DNA of 64,000 nt from Alloscardovia sp963543015 (GCA_963543015.1 CAUTYZ010000005.1:61116-125115); one strand, 5' to 3'; positions 51,369 to 61,296 are shown, numbered from the stretch's first letter. Notes: a model not told the origin generated them from the letters alone. Numbers and translations are program-made.

Positions 51369-52667
51369 TTAATTGTTCTGCAGATAATCTGCAACGTTAT
51401 CGATCAAATGACGCAGACCATACTCGGACGCACCATGCAGTGCAGCATAGCTTCCCATCAGCGGAAAAGTAATACGCGCACTTTCTTTGTGTACCGAATT
51501 TAACTGCTCAATGACGTCTTGCTGGATATCCTTCAGCCATTCCCGACCAAAACGTGTCCAGAATCCACCAATAACGACGTTGGTAATATCGACGACATTC
51601 ATTGTCGACACAATTGCCGATGCCATAGCGCGCGTTGCAGTACGAATGCTGTTATGCGCTGCTTTTCGCTCGTCCTCATTATCAGAGTTCAATTTTTGCT
51701 CGATAAACTCGAAACTGCGATCTGCATCCATCAATTGCTGACCGCTATCCCCCAGCGATTCGAGAATAGCACGGCGTCCCGCGAACATTTCCATGCATCC
51801 ATATCGTCCGCAGCGGCACAAGGGACCGTTCATATCGACAGAAATATGGCCGATTTCGCCCGCAATACCGTTGTCTCCCGCGATGAGAGCCCCCTTATCC
51901 GCGTATGCACCACCGATACCGACATCCGTCGAAATATAGATAAACGAGCTCTCCGACGATAATTGCGAGATATCAGATGCTGGCTCACTAATCTCGTCTG
52001 TCTCTTCTGCCTCTTCCCCGCGTCCCAAGAATTGAGCAGCACTGACTGCATATCCCGGAATTTGAGCAATAGCCGCAAGATTTGCTTCATTCAAAGCTGT
52101 GAGTTGATACTTCGAAACCAAAGTTTTCTCAGAAAAATCAACATGCGTCCACCCCAAATTTGGCGCACTAATGAGCAGGCCAGAGTTCGTTACCATACCC
52201 GGAACAGCTAGTCCACCGCCCAACACATGCTTGCCCTGAGCACGTAAATTCTCGACTACAGGCGAAATGAGCTGATCGAGCTCTTCCAAAACGCTATCCA
52301 CATCACCGAGTTTTTCTGTGTTCGTAATCCACTGCTGCTCGACGATATTTCCGTTAAAATCTTGAATCAGAAAACCGTATCCATCCGTATGAATTTGCAC
52401 GCCCAATCCAAGCCACTGTCCATCTGCAAATTCCAGTGGATTACTTGGCTTACCGGTCGTCGTCAACTGCTGAGGCTTTCCCTCATGAAGGACGCCATGC
52501 GCGATAAGGTCTGCAACGATAAAAGAGATGGCCGCTTTTGTCATACCCGTAGCACGAGCAATATCAGCACGACTAACCGCTGTCGTGCTTCGTAAAATGG
52601 CGCTCAATACGACACCGATATTGTGTGCTCGTAAATTCTCTTGGTTAAGAGCTTTTTGTCGTGGCAT
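51369..52667 (-). CDS. ROK-family transcriptional regulator of the xylose locus (XylR/NagC type)
   Basis: Repressor, 432 residues from ATG 52667, which has GAGGAG six bases upstream; the extra six codons to 52685 are not needed. The winged helix at the N-terminus includes 'TAVSRADIARATGMTKAAIS'. The ROK sugar-binding domain has the zinc motif 'CRCGRYGCMEMFAG'. It is divergent from xylB (99 bases between starts), and xylA lies beyond xylB. This suggests it controls xylose genes and binds xylose or a related sugar. Confidence 0.88.
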   Translation of the reverse strand: MPRQKALNQENLRAHNIGVVLSAILRSTTAVSRADIARATGMTKAAISFIVADLIAHGVLHEGKPQQLTTTGKPSNPLEFADGQWLGLGVQIHTDGYGFLIQDFNGNIVEQQWITNTEKLGDVDSVLEELDQLISPVVENLRAQGKHVLGGGLAVPGMVTNSGLLISAPNLGWTHVDFSEKTLVSKYQLTALNEANLAAIAQIPGYAVSAAQFLGRGEEAEETDEISEPASDISQLSSESSFIYISTDVGIGGAYADKGALIAGDNGIAGEIGHISVDMNGPLCRCGRYGCMEMFAGRRAILESLGDSGQQLMDADRSFEFIEQKLNSDNEDERKAAHNSIRTATRAMASAIVSTMNVVDITNVVIGGFWTRFGREWLKDIQQDVIEQLNSVHKESARITFPLMGSYAALHGASEYGLRHLIDNVADYLQNN

Positions 52668-52766
52668 ACTATCTCCTCTGAACACTAGTAATGATACTAT
52701 GGAATAGTTAGTTAGGTGTATTTACGAACTGCTGTTTCGTACAGACTTTCCACGCAAGGAGGCACT

Positions 52767-54305
52767 ATGGAGAGAATACTCGTTGCAGGCGTTGATACGT
52801 CTACTCAGTCATGCAAAGTTCGCGTTACCGATGCGCTCACAGGAGAGCTTGTCCGCTTTGGCCAGGCATCACATCCGGAAGGGGCAAGCGTCAACCCTGA
52901 AGCATGGTGGGATGCGTTTGTGGAAGCATCACGCAAGGCTGGCGGACTTGACGACGTATCCGCTCTTGCCGTAGGCGGTCAGCAGCATGGCATGGTTCTG
53001 CTGGATAAGCAAGGACGCGTTATCCGCGATGCTTTGCTGTGGAATGACACAAGAAGCACTCCTCAAGCAGAAGAACTTATCGATACGCTGGGAGCACTGC
53101 CTGTTGCCGACAGCGAATCGGATGACCTACCTGAAGACATCCATCAACGTGGAATTGCCCGTTGGGTCAAGGCCGTTGGCTCTTCACTCGTTGCATCATT
53201 AACCATTACGAAAGTCGCATGGGTTGCACAGAACGAGCCTGAGAACGCACAAAAAATTGCTGCTATTTGCTTGCCTCATGATTGGCTCAGCTGGCGGATC
53301 GCTGGCAATGGTCCCGTTAGCGAAGGCGTCGCTCCACTTGAGAAGCTTTTTACCGACCGCTCTGACGCATCGGGTACAGCATATTTTGACTCTGTTCGCA
53401 ATGAGTACCGTCGCGATTTACTTGCTCTCGCTCTTGGACATGATGATGTCATTCTTCCGCACGTCCTAGGACCAGCGGAAATCGGCGCGATTGCAGATCC
53501 ATCCATTGCCGGAAAGGACGTCGAAGGCGGATGTATTATTGCTCCTGGTGGAGGCGATAATGCAATGGCAGCCCTCGGCTTAGGCATGTCTGCAGGCGAT
53601 GTATCTGTATCTTTGGGAACATCGGGTGTAGCTGCTGCCGTCAGTAGCACGCCAGTATATGACACAACGGGGGCAATTGCCGGTTTTGCTGACTGCACAG
53701 GACAATGGCTTCCTCTTGCATGCACTATTAACGGCTCTCGCATTCTTAATGCGGGATGTGCAGCTTTGGGCGTTGACTTTGACGAACTGGCACGACTTGC
53801 ATCACAATCCACGCCAGGAGCTCAAGGAATTACTCTCATTCCTTATTTCGACGGAGAACGCACGCCAAATCGTCCACAAGCCACAGCGCAATTCTACGGA
53901 CTCACACTCGCCAATACAACTCAAGACAATATGGCACGCGCATTTGTAGAAGCAGTTCTGTGCTCACAGCGCGATTGCTTGGAGTACGTGAAGGCACTCG
54001 GCGCTTCGGTAGAACGTATTTTCCTTATCGGTGGCGGCGCTCAGTCCCCTGCCATTCGCGCATATGCACCGGGTATTTGGGAGCACGATGTAGCACTTCC
54101 TCACACCGATGAGTACGTTGCTATCGGCGCTGCTCGTCAGGCTGCATGGGCGCTCAACGCCGCAAACCACGACTCTCCTGCGGATGCTCAGCTAAATGAG
54201 TTCACACTTAGCAATCTTCCACGGTGGAATATCGCTATTGATGCCGAACTCAGCGGCGAGGCTACCCCACAGGTATACGAGCAGTACGCGCACTATCGCG
54301 ATTAA
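52767..54305 (+). CDS. xylB: Xylulokinase
   Basis: Phosphorylates D-xylulose to xylulose-5-phosphate, substrate of the bifid-shunt phosphoketolase; 512 residues. The FGGY N-domain begins 'VAGVDTSTQSCKVRVTDA' and contains 'ALAVGGQQHGMVLLD' and 'DALLWNDTRS', which carry the usual substrate and metal residues. The C-domain has 'VSVSLGTSGVAAAVS' and 'RIFLIGGGAQSPAIRAY'. AAGGAGG precedes the ATG. It is convergent with xylA. Confidence 0.94.
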   Translation: MERILVAGVDTSTQSCKVRVTDALTGELVRFGQASHPEGASVNPEAWWDAFVEASRKAGGLDDVSALAVGGQQHGMVLLDKQGRVIRDALLWNDTRSTPQAEELIDTLGALPVADSESDDLPEDIHQRGIARWVKAVGSSLVASLTITKVAWVAQNEPENAQKIAAICLPHDWLSWRIAGNGPVSEGVAPLEKLFTDRSDASGTAYFDSVRNEYRRDLLALALGHDDVILPHVLGPAEIGAIADPSIAGKDVEGGCIIAPGGGDNAMAALGLGMSAGDVSVSLGTSGVAAAVSSTPVYDTTGAIAGFADCTGQWLPLACTINGSRILNAGCAALGVDFDELARLASQSTPGAQGITLIPYFDGERTPNRPQATAQFYGLTLANTTQDNMARAFVEAVLCSQRDCLEYVKALGASVERIFLIGGGAQSPAIRAYAPGIWEHDVALPHTDEYVAIGAARQAAWALNAANHDSPADAQLNEFTLSNLPRWNIAIDAELSGEATPQVYEQYAHYRD

Positions 54306-54326
54306 TCACATAATCACTATCACCGT

Positions 54327-54416
54327 TTTATGGGGCATGTCGTATGACATGCCCCATAAAGTTACTCCTTGCATAAAAAGGCTGGCAGAATATCACACGA
54401 TACCCTGCCAGCCTTT
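54327..54416. terminator. Two terminators between convergent xylB and xylA
   Basis: The first is a perfect 15-base stem with a GTAT loop (54327-54341 and 54346-54360) for xylB. The second has arms AAAGGCTGGCAG (54377-54388) and CTGCCAGCCTTT (54405-54416), followed on the minus strand by TTTTT, for xylA. Confidence 0.87.
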
Positions 54417-54443
54417 CGCAACACTTTCGAGAGAAAATGTAAG

Positions 54444-55784
54444 TTACTTCAATGCTTCAAACATGTAATTGTTGATTGTCGCCTTCACAGACTCGAGATG
54501 ATCGGAATGTGTAGCAGCGATAAGCTCAGACTGTGGCTTGTCAAGAGCGTACTCTTCCAAAGACGCAAGAGTTGCTGTGCCATTTTCGATAGACTCGCCG
54601 ATGCCAGAATCGTAGGAGCTATAGCGAGCAGCCTGCAAGTTCTCAATGTACTTATCTTGATGCATCTTGTCAGCGATGAGCAAACCAGCTGCGAAGGAAT
54701 CCATACCTGCGATGTGAGAGCGGAAAAGATCTTCAGCAGCAAAGGACGTACGACGTGGCTTTGCATCGAAGTTCAAACCACCGTGAGGACCAATCTGACC
54801 TTCGTCGAGAACTTCCCACATCACAGCAGTTGTCTCATACAAGTCAGTTGGGAACTCATCCATATCCCAGCCAATGAGCTTGTCACCCTGATTTGCATCG
54901 AGAGAGCCAAGAACTCCAGCTTCACGAGCAGTACGAATTTCATGCTGATAGGTATGACCTGCAAGATTTGCGTGATTGCCTTCGAGATTGAGCTTCATGA
55001 CATCCATGAGATCATAAGTACGAAGGAAAGCAATAGCCGTAGCAGCATCGAAATCGTACTGATGCATTGTTGGTTCCTTAGCCTTTGGCTCAATCAAGAA
55101 CTGTGCATCCAAGCCGATCTCATGTGCGTAATCATTGCACATATGGAAGAACTTTGCCATATGCTCCTGTTCGCGCTTCATCTGAGTATTCCAGAGGTTT
55201 TCATAGCCTTCACGACCGCCCCAGAATACATAATTTTCAGCACCAAGACGCTTTGCAATTTCCAAAGAATGCTTCAACTGACCTGCCGAGTATGCATAAA
55301 TATCAGCAAATGGAGAGGTTGCTGCACCGGATACAAAGCGAGGATTAGTAAACAGCGATGACGTATTCCACAGAAGCTTTACTCCTGTAGACTTCATGTT
55401 TTCTTCAATCTTGTCTACAACCTTATCCAAGTTTGCATTGGTTTCACGAAGAGTATCCCCTTCTGGAGCGATATCGCGATCATGGAAGCAGAAATACTCA
55501 GCGCCCAAAGTCGTGAAGAATTCAAAAGCGTAATCTACCTTTGCAAGAGCCTCATCCATTGGATCAGAATACTTGCCATACCATGGGCGATGTGATGTAC
55601 CTGTACCGAATGGATCGACGAGTTCCTGGTCGAATGTGTGCCACCAAGCTACACCAAATCGAAGCCAGTCCTTCATCTTCTTGCCCGCTACTACTCGATC
55701 AGCATCGTAATAACGAAAACCCAATCCTTCTTCGATATTGTCCGTTCCGACGAATGGGATCTTATCAACGTTCCACAAGCTCAT
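54444..55784 (-). CDS. xylA: Xylose isomerase
   Basis: Interconverts D-xylose and D-xylulose; 446 residues from ATG 55784 (MSLWNVDKIPFVG), with AAAGGAG upstream. Group II features: catalytic His in 'EYFCFHDRDIAPEGDTLRET', metal ligands in 'LIEPKAKEPTMHQYDFD', 'LEGNHANLAGHTYQHEI' and 'LGSLDANQGDKLIGWDMDEF'. All are intact. Its promoter contains an inverted repeat. With XylB it gives a complete entry for xylose. No dedicated xylose transporter is in the window. Confidence 0.96.
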   Translation of the reverse strand: MSLWNVDKIPFVGTDNIEEGLGFRYYDADRVVAGKKMKDWLRFGVAWWHTFDQELVDPFGTGTSHRPWYGKYSDPMDEALAKVDYAFEFFTTLGAEYFCFHDRDIAPEGDTLRETNANLDKVVDKIEENMKSTGVKLLWNTSSLFTNPRFVSGAATSPFADIYAYSAGQLKHSLEIAKRLGAENYVFWGGREGYENLWNTQMKREQEHMAKFFHMCNDYAHEIGLDAQFLIEPKAKEPTMHQYDFDAATAIAFLRTYDLMDVMKLNLEGNHANLAGHTYQHEIRTAREAGVLGSLDANQGDKLIGWDMDEFPTDLYETTAVMWEVLDEGQIGPHGGLNFDAKPRRTSFAAEDLFRSHIAGMDSFAAGLLIADKMHQDKYIENLQAARYSSYDSGIGESIENGTATLASLEEYALDKPQSELIAATHSDHLESVKATINNYMFEALK

Positions 55785-55844
55785 TATTAGCTCCTTTGCT
55801 GGAAATGTGCATGCACTCACGCATGCCCTGTGCTACCAGAAAAT

Positions 55845-55873
55845 AGATTATCAAACTTTATATAGTTTGTAAA
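55845..55873 (-). promoter_or_regulatory. xylA promoter with an inverted-repeat operator in the spacer
   Basis: On the minus strand TTTACA (55868-55873), 17 bases, TAATCT (55845-55850). The inverted repeat CAAACT-TTATAT-AGTTTG (55852-55869) fills the spacer and touches the -35 element. This is the arrangement of a repressor site, and the ROK protein at 51369-52667 is the likely ligand. Confidence 0.68.
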
Positions 55874-55930
55874 GTCATTTAACTAATCCTGTGTCGCGCT
55901 TTGATTTTGCGGAATTTTACGCACAAAAGA

Positions 55931-55962
55931 GGCTGAAGTTCTGCTTTCACACAACTTCAGCC
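55931..55962 (-). terminator. Terminator of the LolD/FtsX-type ABC operon
   Basis: GGCTGAAGTT (55931-55940) pairs with AACTTCAGCC (55953-55962). On the minus strand it is followed by TCTTTTGTG. Confidence 0.75.
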
Positions 55963-56023
55963 CCACACTGTCACGCTCCATGTCTTACATGTCTATAGTG
56001 CAAAAGTGATGTATTTTTCTCTT

Positions 56024-58735
56024 TTATTCGTGAGCCAAAGCTTCCACTGGACTTACCTTTGCTGCCTGTCGACCTGGCAACCATGCTGCCAGCATCGAAG
56101 CAACCACGATGATTGCGAGCAATCCGATTAGTTGTCCCCATGGCAAGGAGATAACGATACCTGTGCTCAGATCGTTGAATGGCAGCGTATGCATACCGAT
56201 AATTGCGAAGATAATTCCGAGGACGATACCCACGATGGTGGAAACCAGCGATGTCAGGAAGGACTCAAGGACGAGCAAACGTCGCATTTGTCCCTTCGAC
56301 AAGCCGAGTGCACGGAGCAAACCATTTTCCTGAGTACGTTCTGCGACGCTCAAGCCCAATGTATTTGCCACACCCACCAGGGAAATAATGACCGACACAG
56401 CAAGGAGGACGAGGAAGACCGTCACAATGATGTTCAATGCCTGCATGTACATATTGCGCTGAATATATCCGCCCCCCATAGTGACAGAGTTACCAATCTT
56501 CGTCAAAGCGGTAATTACCTGATCGAATGGAGTTCCATCCTTGATGCGCATGTAGACGACAGATACCTGAGCTTCAGGGTCAGCAGCCTTCAAGTCATCA
56601 ATGTTGACACGGAGAGTTCCATAGTCGACCTGCGAATCCTTGACTACTGTCATAGTCTGGCACTCCAAGCTATCCAAACCGTCCTTCGATACGGAAATGC
56701 TTGTACCGCCATCTGCTGCCGTCGTCGTTTCGAGAGATCCTGTTGGAACGAAGCATACGCGCATTGTCTTCTCATTCGCGTACGAGCTCTCAGGAGCGAC
56801 ATGAACCGTTCCGCGCTCTACATTATTGACCTGAGAACGAGCAACTTCATTCAGATTTGGCACACCAACGACGCGGAGCAAGGTCTCCTGATCATCATTA
56901 ACGATTGCACTATCACCGAGACCAGCAACAGTCTTTTCTGCATACTTGAAGTTTTCCAGATCCTTAATCTGCTGACTTGTCAGTGATGCAGTAGCACTTG
57001 CAGCTTCCACATCAATTGGATGAGACTTGCTCAGCTGTGTATCAATGGTCGACTGCACAGATGCCACACCAACGGAAATAGTAGACATCAAGACCACGCC
57101 GATGATTACTGCAATACCCGTAGAAGCAGTTCGGCTTGGATTACGCAAAACGTTTCCGCGAGCCAAACGTCCTACTGGAGTTGGGATGATAACGCCCACT
57201 GCATAGATGATGTATGGCAAAGCCACGGAGAAGATTATCATCGCCGCAATCCAGCAAATAAGGACAGCCAAAACCACGATGCCAAAGCGCGCCATAATCT
57301 GGCCACTCTCTTCTGATGGCATACCCAAACCATATACAGTTCCTGCAACGCCGAGAGCAAGCATAATTGTTGCGATAATGACGCGGACGCGATGGCTACG
57401 CTTTTCTTCCTGAACAGACTGTACTGGTGACAATGCTGCCAGCGGAGATACTGTCGAAGCTCGACGTGCAGGTGTAGCACCCACGAAAATTGTAATCAAG
57501 CTTGCCACAATCCATGTGATAATAATGTTCTTCCATGGAAGAGTTGTCATAGCATCAGCAAACGAGACTGCGAAGCCCAACGAAACTGACATCGCACCGC
57601 CGAGAAGAGCGCCCACAGTGGCACCAATCAGCGCGGAAATAATTCCAGCTGCTGAAGTTTCACGGAAGATCAAGGAGCGAACCTGCTTAGCCTGAGCACC
57701 CACAGCGCGCAAGAGAGCGAGCTCACGACGACGCTGCAAAGCGATGACCTGGAAGGTCGTTCCCACGATAATTGCCGCTACGAAAGCGGAAATCAGAGGG
57801 AAGACAAGCACCGCACCTGTCATAGCACCCGTCTGCGTCTGAGCAGACTTACGGGATGTATCCAAAACCTTTTCTGATGAGTAAGCATTGAACTGAAGAC
57901 CCGCAGCCTTTGCTCCAGCGTTCACTGATGTCAAAGCCTTTTGAATCTCGGCGGTCAGATTCTTCTGAGAAGCTTCAGAAGCAGATGGAGACTGCAAAGC
58001 ACTGTCCTGAGGGATAACCTTCAAGCTTCGTGTGGACTGTGGATTAATGCTCTGAGCACCAGCTTCTGTCAACACAACGACGATACTTGCTTGGTTGGAA
58101 ACGCGAGCAAGTGCAGTAATACCCGTAATCGTAAATTCGCGAGTTTCATCAGAACCGTACATTCCAACGCGAATCTTGTCGCCCACCTTGACATTCAAAG
58201 ATTCAGCAGACACTCTATCCAACGCAATTTCATCAGCAGTGCTTGGAGCCTTACCCTCGATGTACTTTTTCTGAGCCAATGGAGCTGACTGATTGTAGAC
58301 AACGCCTCGCAATGCACGAGTATCATCCTTTTGAATTTGAATGTTCATGACTGGGCTCACGCTGACAGAATCGCCATCAACCTGAACAGCCGAAGCAGAT
58401 TCAACGACATTTGCTACGCCCGGAATTGCCTTTACAGCGGAAATAATATCCTTAAAATACTCTTGACTTGCCTTAGCAGTAGCTGCAGAAGACGTTGCCG
58501 CATCCCCGTCACTCGATTCAGAACCCGAGTCGTAATATTCCTCAGAAATGATTGTCGACGTTCCGCGAGTTTCATCTTCCATCGAAGCGCTGTACTGCTG
58601 AGAGATGCCGTTCATCAGCGTTAATGCGAGAACGACGAATGTTGTTGCAATTGTCACCGCAAGTGCCGTAGACACGTAACGTGACGCATGCTGACGCAAA
58701 TTTGCGCCAATAAGTTTATTAATTGGAGAAGCCAT
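56024..58735 (-). CDS. FtsX/MacB-family ABC transporter permease, two-module
   Basis: Large membrane protein, 903 residues, with duplicated FtsX modules. An N-terminal span (about 18-40) is followed by an extracellular MacB-type domain rich in Ser/Ala. A first three-span module covers about 310-460, and further spans at about 465-560 lead to a second extracellular domain. The last three-span module covers about 770-900. The family works in lipoprotein or antimicrobial-peptide export and in signalling rather than import. It is coupled to the ATPase gene just upstream (37-base gap). The substrate is unknown. Confidence 0.9.
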   Translation of the reverse strand: MASPINKLIGANLRQHASRYVSTALAVTIATTFVVLALTLMNGISQQYSASMEDETRGTSTIISEEYYDSGSESSDGDAATSSAATAKASQEYFKDIISAVKAIPGVANVVESASAVQVDGDSVSVSPVMNIQIQKDDTRALRGVVYNQSAPLAQKKYIEGKAPSTADEIALDRVSAESLNVKVGDKIRVGMYGSDETREFTITGITALARVSNQASIVVVLTEAGAQSINPQSTRSLKVIPQDSALQSPSASEASQKNLTAEIQKALTSVNAGAKAAGLQFNAYSSEKVLDTSRKSAQTQTGAMTGAVLVFPLISAFVAAIIVGTTFQVIALQRRRELALLRAVGAQAKQVRSLIFRETSAAGIISALIGATVGALLGGAMSVSLGFAVSFADAMTTLPWKNIIITWIVASLITIFVGATPARRASTVSPLAALSPVQSVQEEKRSHRVRVIIATIMLALGVAGTVYGLGMPSEESGQIMARFGIVVLAVLICWIAAMIIFSVALPYIIYAVGVIIPTPVGRLARGNVLRNPSRTASTGIAVIIGVVLMSTISVGVASVQSTIDTQLSKSHPIDVEAASATASLTSQQIKDLENFKYAEKTVAGLGDSAIVNDDQETLLRVVGVPNLNEVARSQVNNVERGTVHVAPESSYANEKTMRVCFVPTGSLETTTAADGGTSISVSKDGLDSLECQTMTVVKDSQVDYGTLRVNIDDLKAADPEAQVSVVYMRIKDGTPFDQVITALTKIGNSVTMGGGYIQRNMYMQALNIIVTVFLVLLAVSVIISLVGVANTLGLSVAERTQENGLLRALGLSKGQMRRLLVLESFLTSLVSTIVGIVLGIIFAIIGMHTLPFNDLSTGIVISLPWGQLIGLLAIIVVASMLAAWLPGRQAAKVSPVEALAHE

Positions 58736-58772
58736 TTCCTGTCCTCAATTTCTCGACTCTGCGATAAACGCT

Positions 58773-59552
58773 TTACAACAGTGCTACAACCTGATCAGGT
58801 GTGGCACCCTCGAGATCTGCCTTAACATTTCCATCAGAAACGACGATGACTCGGTCGGAAACGCTTGCTACTGCAGGATTGTGGGTAACCATAATGACGG
58901 ACTGGCCAAATTCATCAACTGCTTGACGAAGAATGGACAGCACTTCATCGCTCGTCTTGGAATCCAAATTACCTGTTGGTTCATCAGCAACGATAATTGC
59001 TGGACGTGCTACCAATGCGCGAGCTACAGCCACACGCTGCTGCTGACCACCAGAGAGCTCAGAAGGACGATGCTTCAAGCGCTCACGCAAGCCAAGCGCG
59101 TCAACAACGCGGTCCAACCACTGCTGGTCTACCTTAGTATTGGACAATTGAGTTGGAAGCAAAATATTATCCAAAACATTCAATGTAGGAATCAAGTTAA
59201 AGGACTGGAAGATAAATCCAATGCGAGAGCGGCGCAATTCGGTGAGCTGCTTATCGCGCAACTGTGTGATATCCACACCGTCGATCTTGATAGAACCCTT
59301 TGTAGGAGTGTCCAATCCTGCAATAACGTGAAGCATAGTGGACTTACCAGATCCAGAAGGACCCATAATGGATGTAAACTGTCCACGATTGATAACGAGG
59401 TTAATGTCCTTCAAAGCACGCACACGAGTATCGCCGTGACCGTAAACCTTGGTAACACCCTCAAGAGAAACAACTGGAACTGATTGCTGAGCTGCATATG
59501 TTTGCGCTGGCTGCTGTGGAGCAGGAGCAAACTGTGTTTGTGTATTATCCAT
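58773..59552 (-). CDS. ABC transporter ATP-binding protein, LolD/MacB type
   Basis: ATPase partner of the FtsX-type permease; 259 residues from ATG 59552 (a GTG two codons earlier is possible). A Gln/Ala/Pro-rich N-terminus of about 25 residues precedes the domain. Walker A is GPSGSGKST, the Q-loop is FIFQSFNLIPT, the signature LSGGQQQRVAVARAL and Walker B IIVADEPTGNLD. All are intact. Confidence 0.93.
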   Translation of the reverse strand: MDNTQTQFAPAPQQPAQTYAAQQSVPVVSLEGVTKVYGHGDTRVRALKDINLVINRGQFTSIMGPSGSGKSTMLHVIAGLDTPTKGSIKIDGVDITQLRDKQLTELRRSRIGFIFQSFNLIPTLNVLDNILLPTQLSNTKVDQQWLDRVVDALGLRERLKHRPSELSGGQQQRVAVARALVARPAIIVADEPTGNLDSKTSDEVLSILRQAVDEFGQSVIMVTHNPAVASVSDRVIVVSDGNVKADLEGATPDQVVALL

Positions 59553-59930
59553 GTACACAATTTAATCAGCTGCAAGCTACCTTTCCTACCCCATGCTCCC
59601 TGCATGTCTCCCTATTCTTCACAAAAATTATCAGGGTAATCCCCCATAAGTACGATTCACGAGTACGATCGACCGATTTCTCTGTCACAATCCTCTTATC
59701 ATCTATCGGTTGTATCGGTCGTATCAGTTGTAGCAGTGTCCGAAAAACTGAACACGATCCCGCACATTCGGCGGTCAGTAATTATTTATTCAGTAATTAT
59801 TTATGGCGTCTCACGGGAAATTTTCTCTCATTTTTCAGCCTCCCAACGTGGCATATCTCACACATCGAACCCGTTAGATTGGCGAATTTCCCAATGTCGA
59901 GATACACTAACACAGGAAGAAAGGAACACC
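59553..59930. repeat. Intergenic region with two tandem repeats between the ABC operon and fructokinase
   Basis: No coding region is supported. A 9-base unit like TATCGGTTG is repeated about four times at 59704-59739. The 15-mer TCAGTAATTATTTAT occurs twice in perfect tandem (59775-59789 and 59790-59804). Promoters for both flanking genes lie here; AGGAAGAAAGGA precedes the fructokinase ATG. Confidence 0.7.
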
Positions 59931-60830
59931 ATGACACAACCTATCGTGGTCAGCCTCGGCGAGATTTTGTGGGATATGCTCCCAGAAGGCAAGCGCGCAG
60001 GCGGCGCACCAGTTAATTTCACCTATCATGCTTCGCAAAATGGTGTAGTCGGTCGATCCATCAGTGCAGTTGGAAACGATTCCTTGGGCGACGAACTTGA
60101 CGCAGCTGTAAAGAATGCAGGAATTGATGCAATTTTGCAGCGTAACGACTACCCTACCGGAACCGTTGGCGTTACTCTTATCGATGGTATTCCAACATAC
60201 GAAATCGTTCAGGGCGTTGCTTGGGATCATATCGCACTGAGCGATGAGCTTATCGAAGCCGTTTCCCAGGCTGATGCAGTGTGCTACGGCTCATTGGCAT
60301 GCCGCGATAAGGAAAGCCACGACACTATTCTTGAATTGCTCAAGCACACCAAGCCAGGTGCTTTGAAGTACTACGATATCAATATTCGCGCTGATTTCTT
60401 CTCCAAGGAACTCATCGAAGAACAATTGAAGGCAGCTACCGTTTTCAAGATCAATGATGACGAGCTGGAAATCCTTCGCCCAATGTTTGGTATCGAAGGA
60501 ACTGACGAAGAAGCATGCGCATGGTTCATCAAGAACTTTGACCTTGATTACATGATTCTTACCGGCGGCTCTCGCTTCTCGATTACCATGTCGAAGAACG
60601 GCGAATCCTCCCGAGTCAATACCCCACGCGTTCCAGTTAAGGACACCGTAGGCGCAGGCGATGCATTCTCCGGAGCTTTCACCAGCGAAATCTTGAAGGG
60701 CACTCCTCTTCACGAAGCTCACGTCTATGCATGCAACGTTGCAGCATATGTCTGTACACAAACAGGTGCTTGGCCTGAGTATCCAGAAACCATTCCAAAC
60801 TACGTACAGCAGCAGGGCTTGGATAACTAA
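59931..60830 (+). CDS. Fructokinase (PfkB family)
   Basis: Phosphorylates fructose, probably to fructose-6-phosphate; 299 residues. The start is ATG 59931 (MTQPIVVSLGEILWDMLPEG). PfkB signature 1 region is 'RAGGAPVNFTYHASQNG', and signature 2 is 'DTVGAGDAFSGAF' with the catalytic Asp. It is the likely consumer of fructose released by the sucrose hydrolase at 34683-36239, though the loci are 24 kb apart. Single gene with terminator. Confidence 0.9.
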   Translation: MTQPIVVSLGEILWDMLPEGKRAGGAPVNFTYHASQNGVVGRSISAVGNDSLGDELDAAVKNAGIDAILQRNDYPTGTVGVTLIDGIPTYEIVQGVAWDHIALSDELIEAVSQADAVCYGSLACRDKESHDTILELLKHTKPGALKYYDINIRADFFSKELIEEQLKAATVFKINDDELEILRPMFGIEGTDEEACAWFIKNFDLDYMILTGGSRFSITMSKNGESSRVNTPRVPVKDTVGAGDAFSGAFTSEILKGTPLHEAHVYACNVAAYVCTQTGAWPEYPETIPNYVQQQGLDN

Positions 60831-60851
60831 GCCTCACGAGCTGCATCAATT

Positions 60852-60885
60852 ACAGGGATTCTGTCCACGCGGATGGAATCCCTGT
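60852..60885 (+). terminator. Terminator of fructokinase gene
   Basis: ACAGGGATTC (60852-60861) pairs with GAATCCCTGT (60876-60885), followed by TTTTTA. Confidence 0.88.
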
Positions 60886-60955
60886 TTTTATATGGTTTCG
60901 ATGTGAATGCCGACTTAAAATCTCCCAGTAAACCATCACATAGCATCACGATGTA

Positions 60956-60984
60956 TTGACATTGTGTATACATATGCATAGAAT
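60956..60984 (+). promoter_or_regulatory. Promoter of the toxin-antitoxin operon
   Basis: TTGACA (60956-60961), 17 bases, TAGAAT (60979-60984): the best consensus promoter seen in the window. The palindrome TGTATACA (60965-60972) lies in the spacer and could be the site where the antitoxin represses its own operon. AAGGAGG precedes the first gene. Confidence 0.75.
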
Positions 60985-61019
60985 TTTGATAGAACCACAT
61001 CACATCAAGGAGGCTATAA

Positions 61020-61295
61020 ATGGCAGGTACAGCAACAGTAAATATTCGCACAGATAAAAACGTCAAAGAGCATGCAGAACAGATTTTTAACGAGCTCGGT
61101 TTGTCAATGAGTAGTGCGATTAATATGTTTCTCAAGACTACGATTCGCGAAAATGGTATTCCGTTCGCATTGAAGTTGGATATTCCCAATGAAGAGACCG
61201 CAGCAGCGATTACCGAAGGCAAGAAGTTGCTCGAAGATGCTTCAATTCGGGGATATTCGAATATGGATGCATTACGTGCTGCATTAGACGACTAG
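61020..61295 (+). CDS. dinJ: RelB/DinJ-family antitoxin
   Basis: A 91-residue antitoxin. The N-terminal ribbon-helix-helix ('ATVNIRTDKNVKEHAEQIFN' and 'LSMSSAINMFLKTTI', residues about 5-45) should bind the operon promoter. The C-terminal half ('EETAAAITEGKKLLEDASIR') would wrap the toxin. It is followed after one base by the YafQ-type gene. This is a plasmid- and chromosome-borne family, here on the chromosome beside housekeeping genes. Confidence 0.9.
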   Translation: MAGTATVNIRTDKNVKEHAEQIFNELGLSMSSAINMFLKTTIRENGIPFALKLDIPNEETAAAITEGKKLLEDASIRGYSNMDALRAALDD

Positions 61296-61296
61296 A

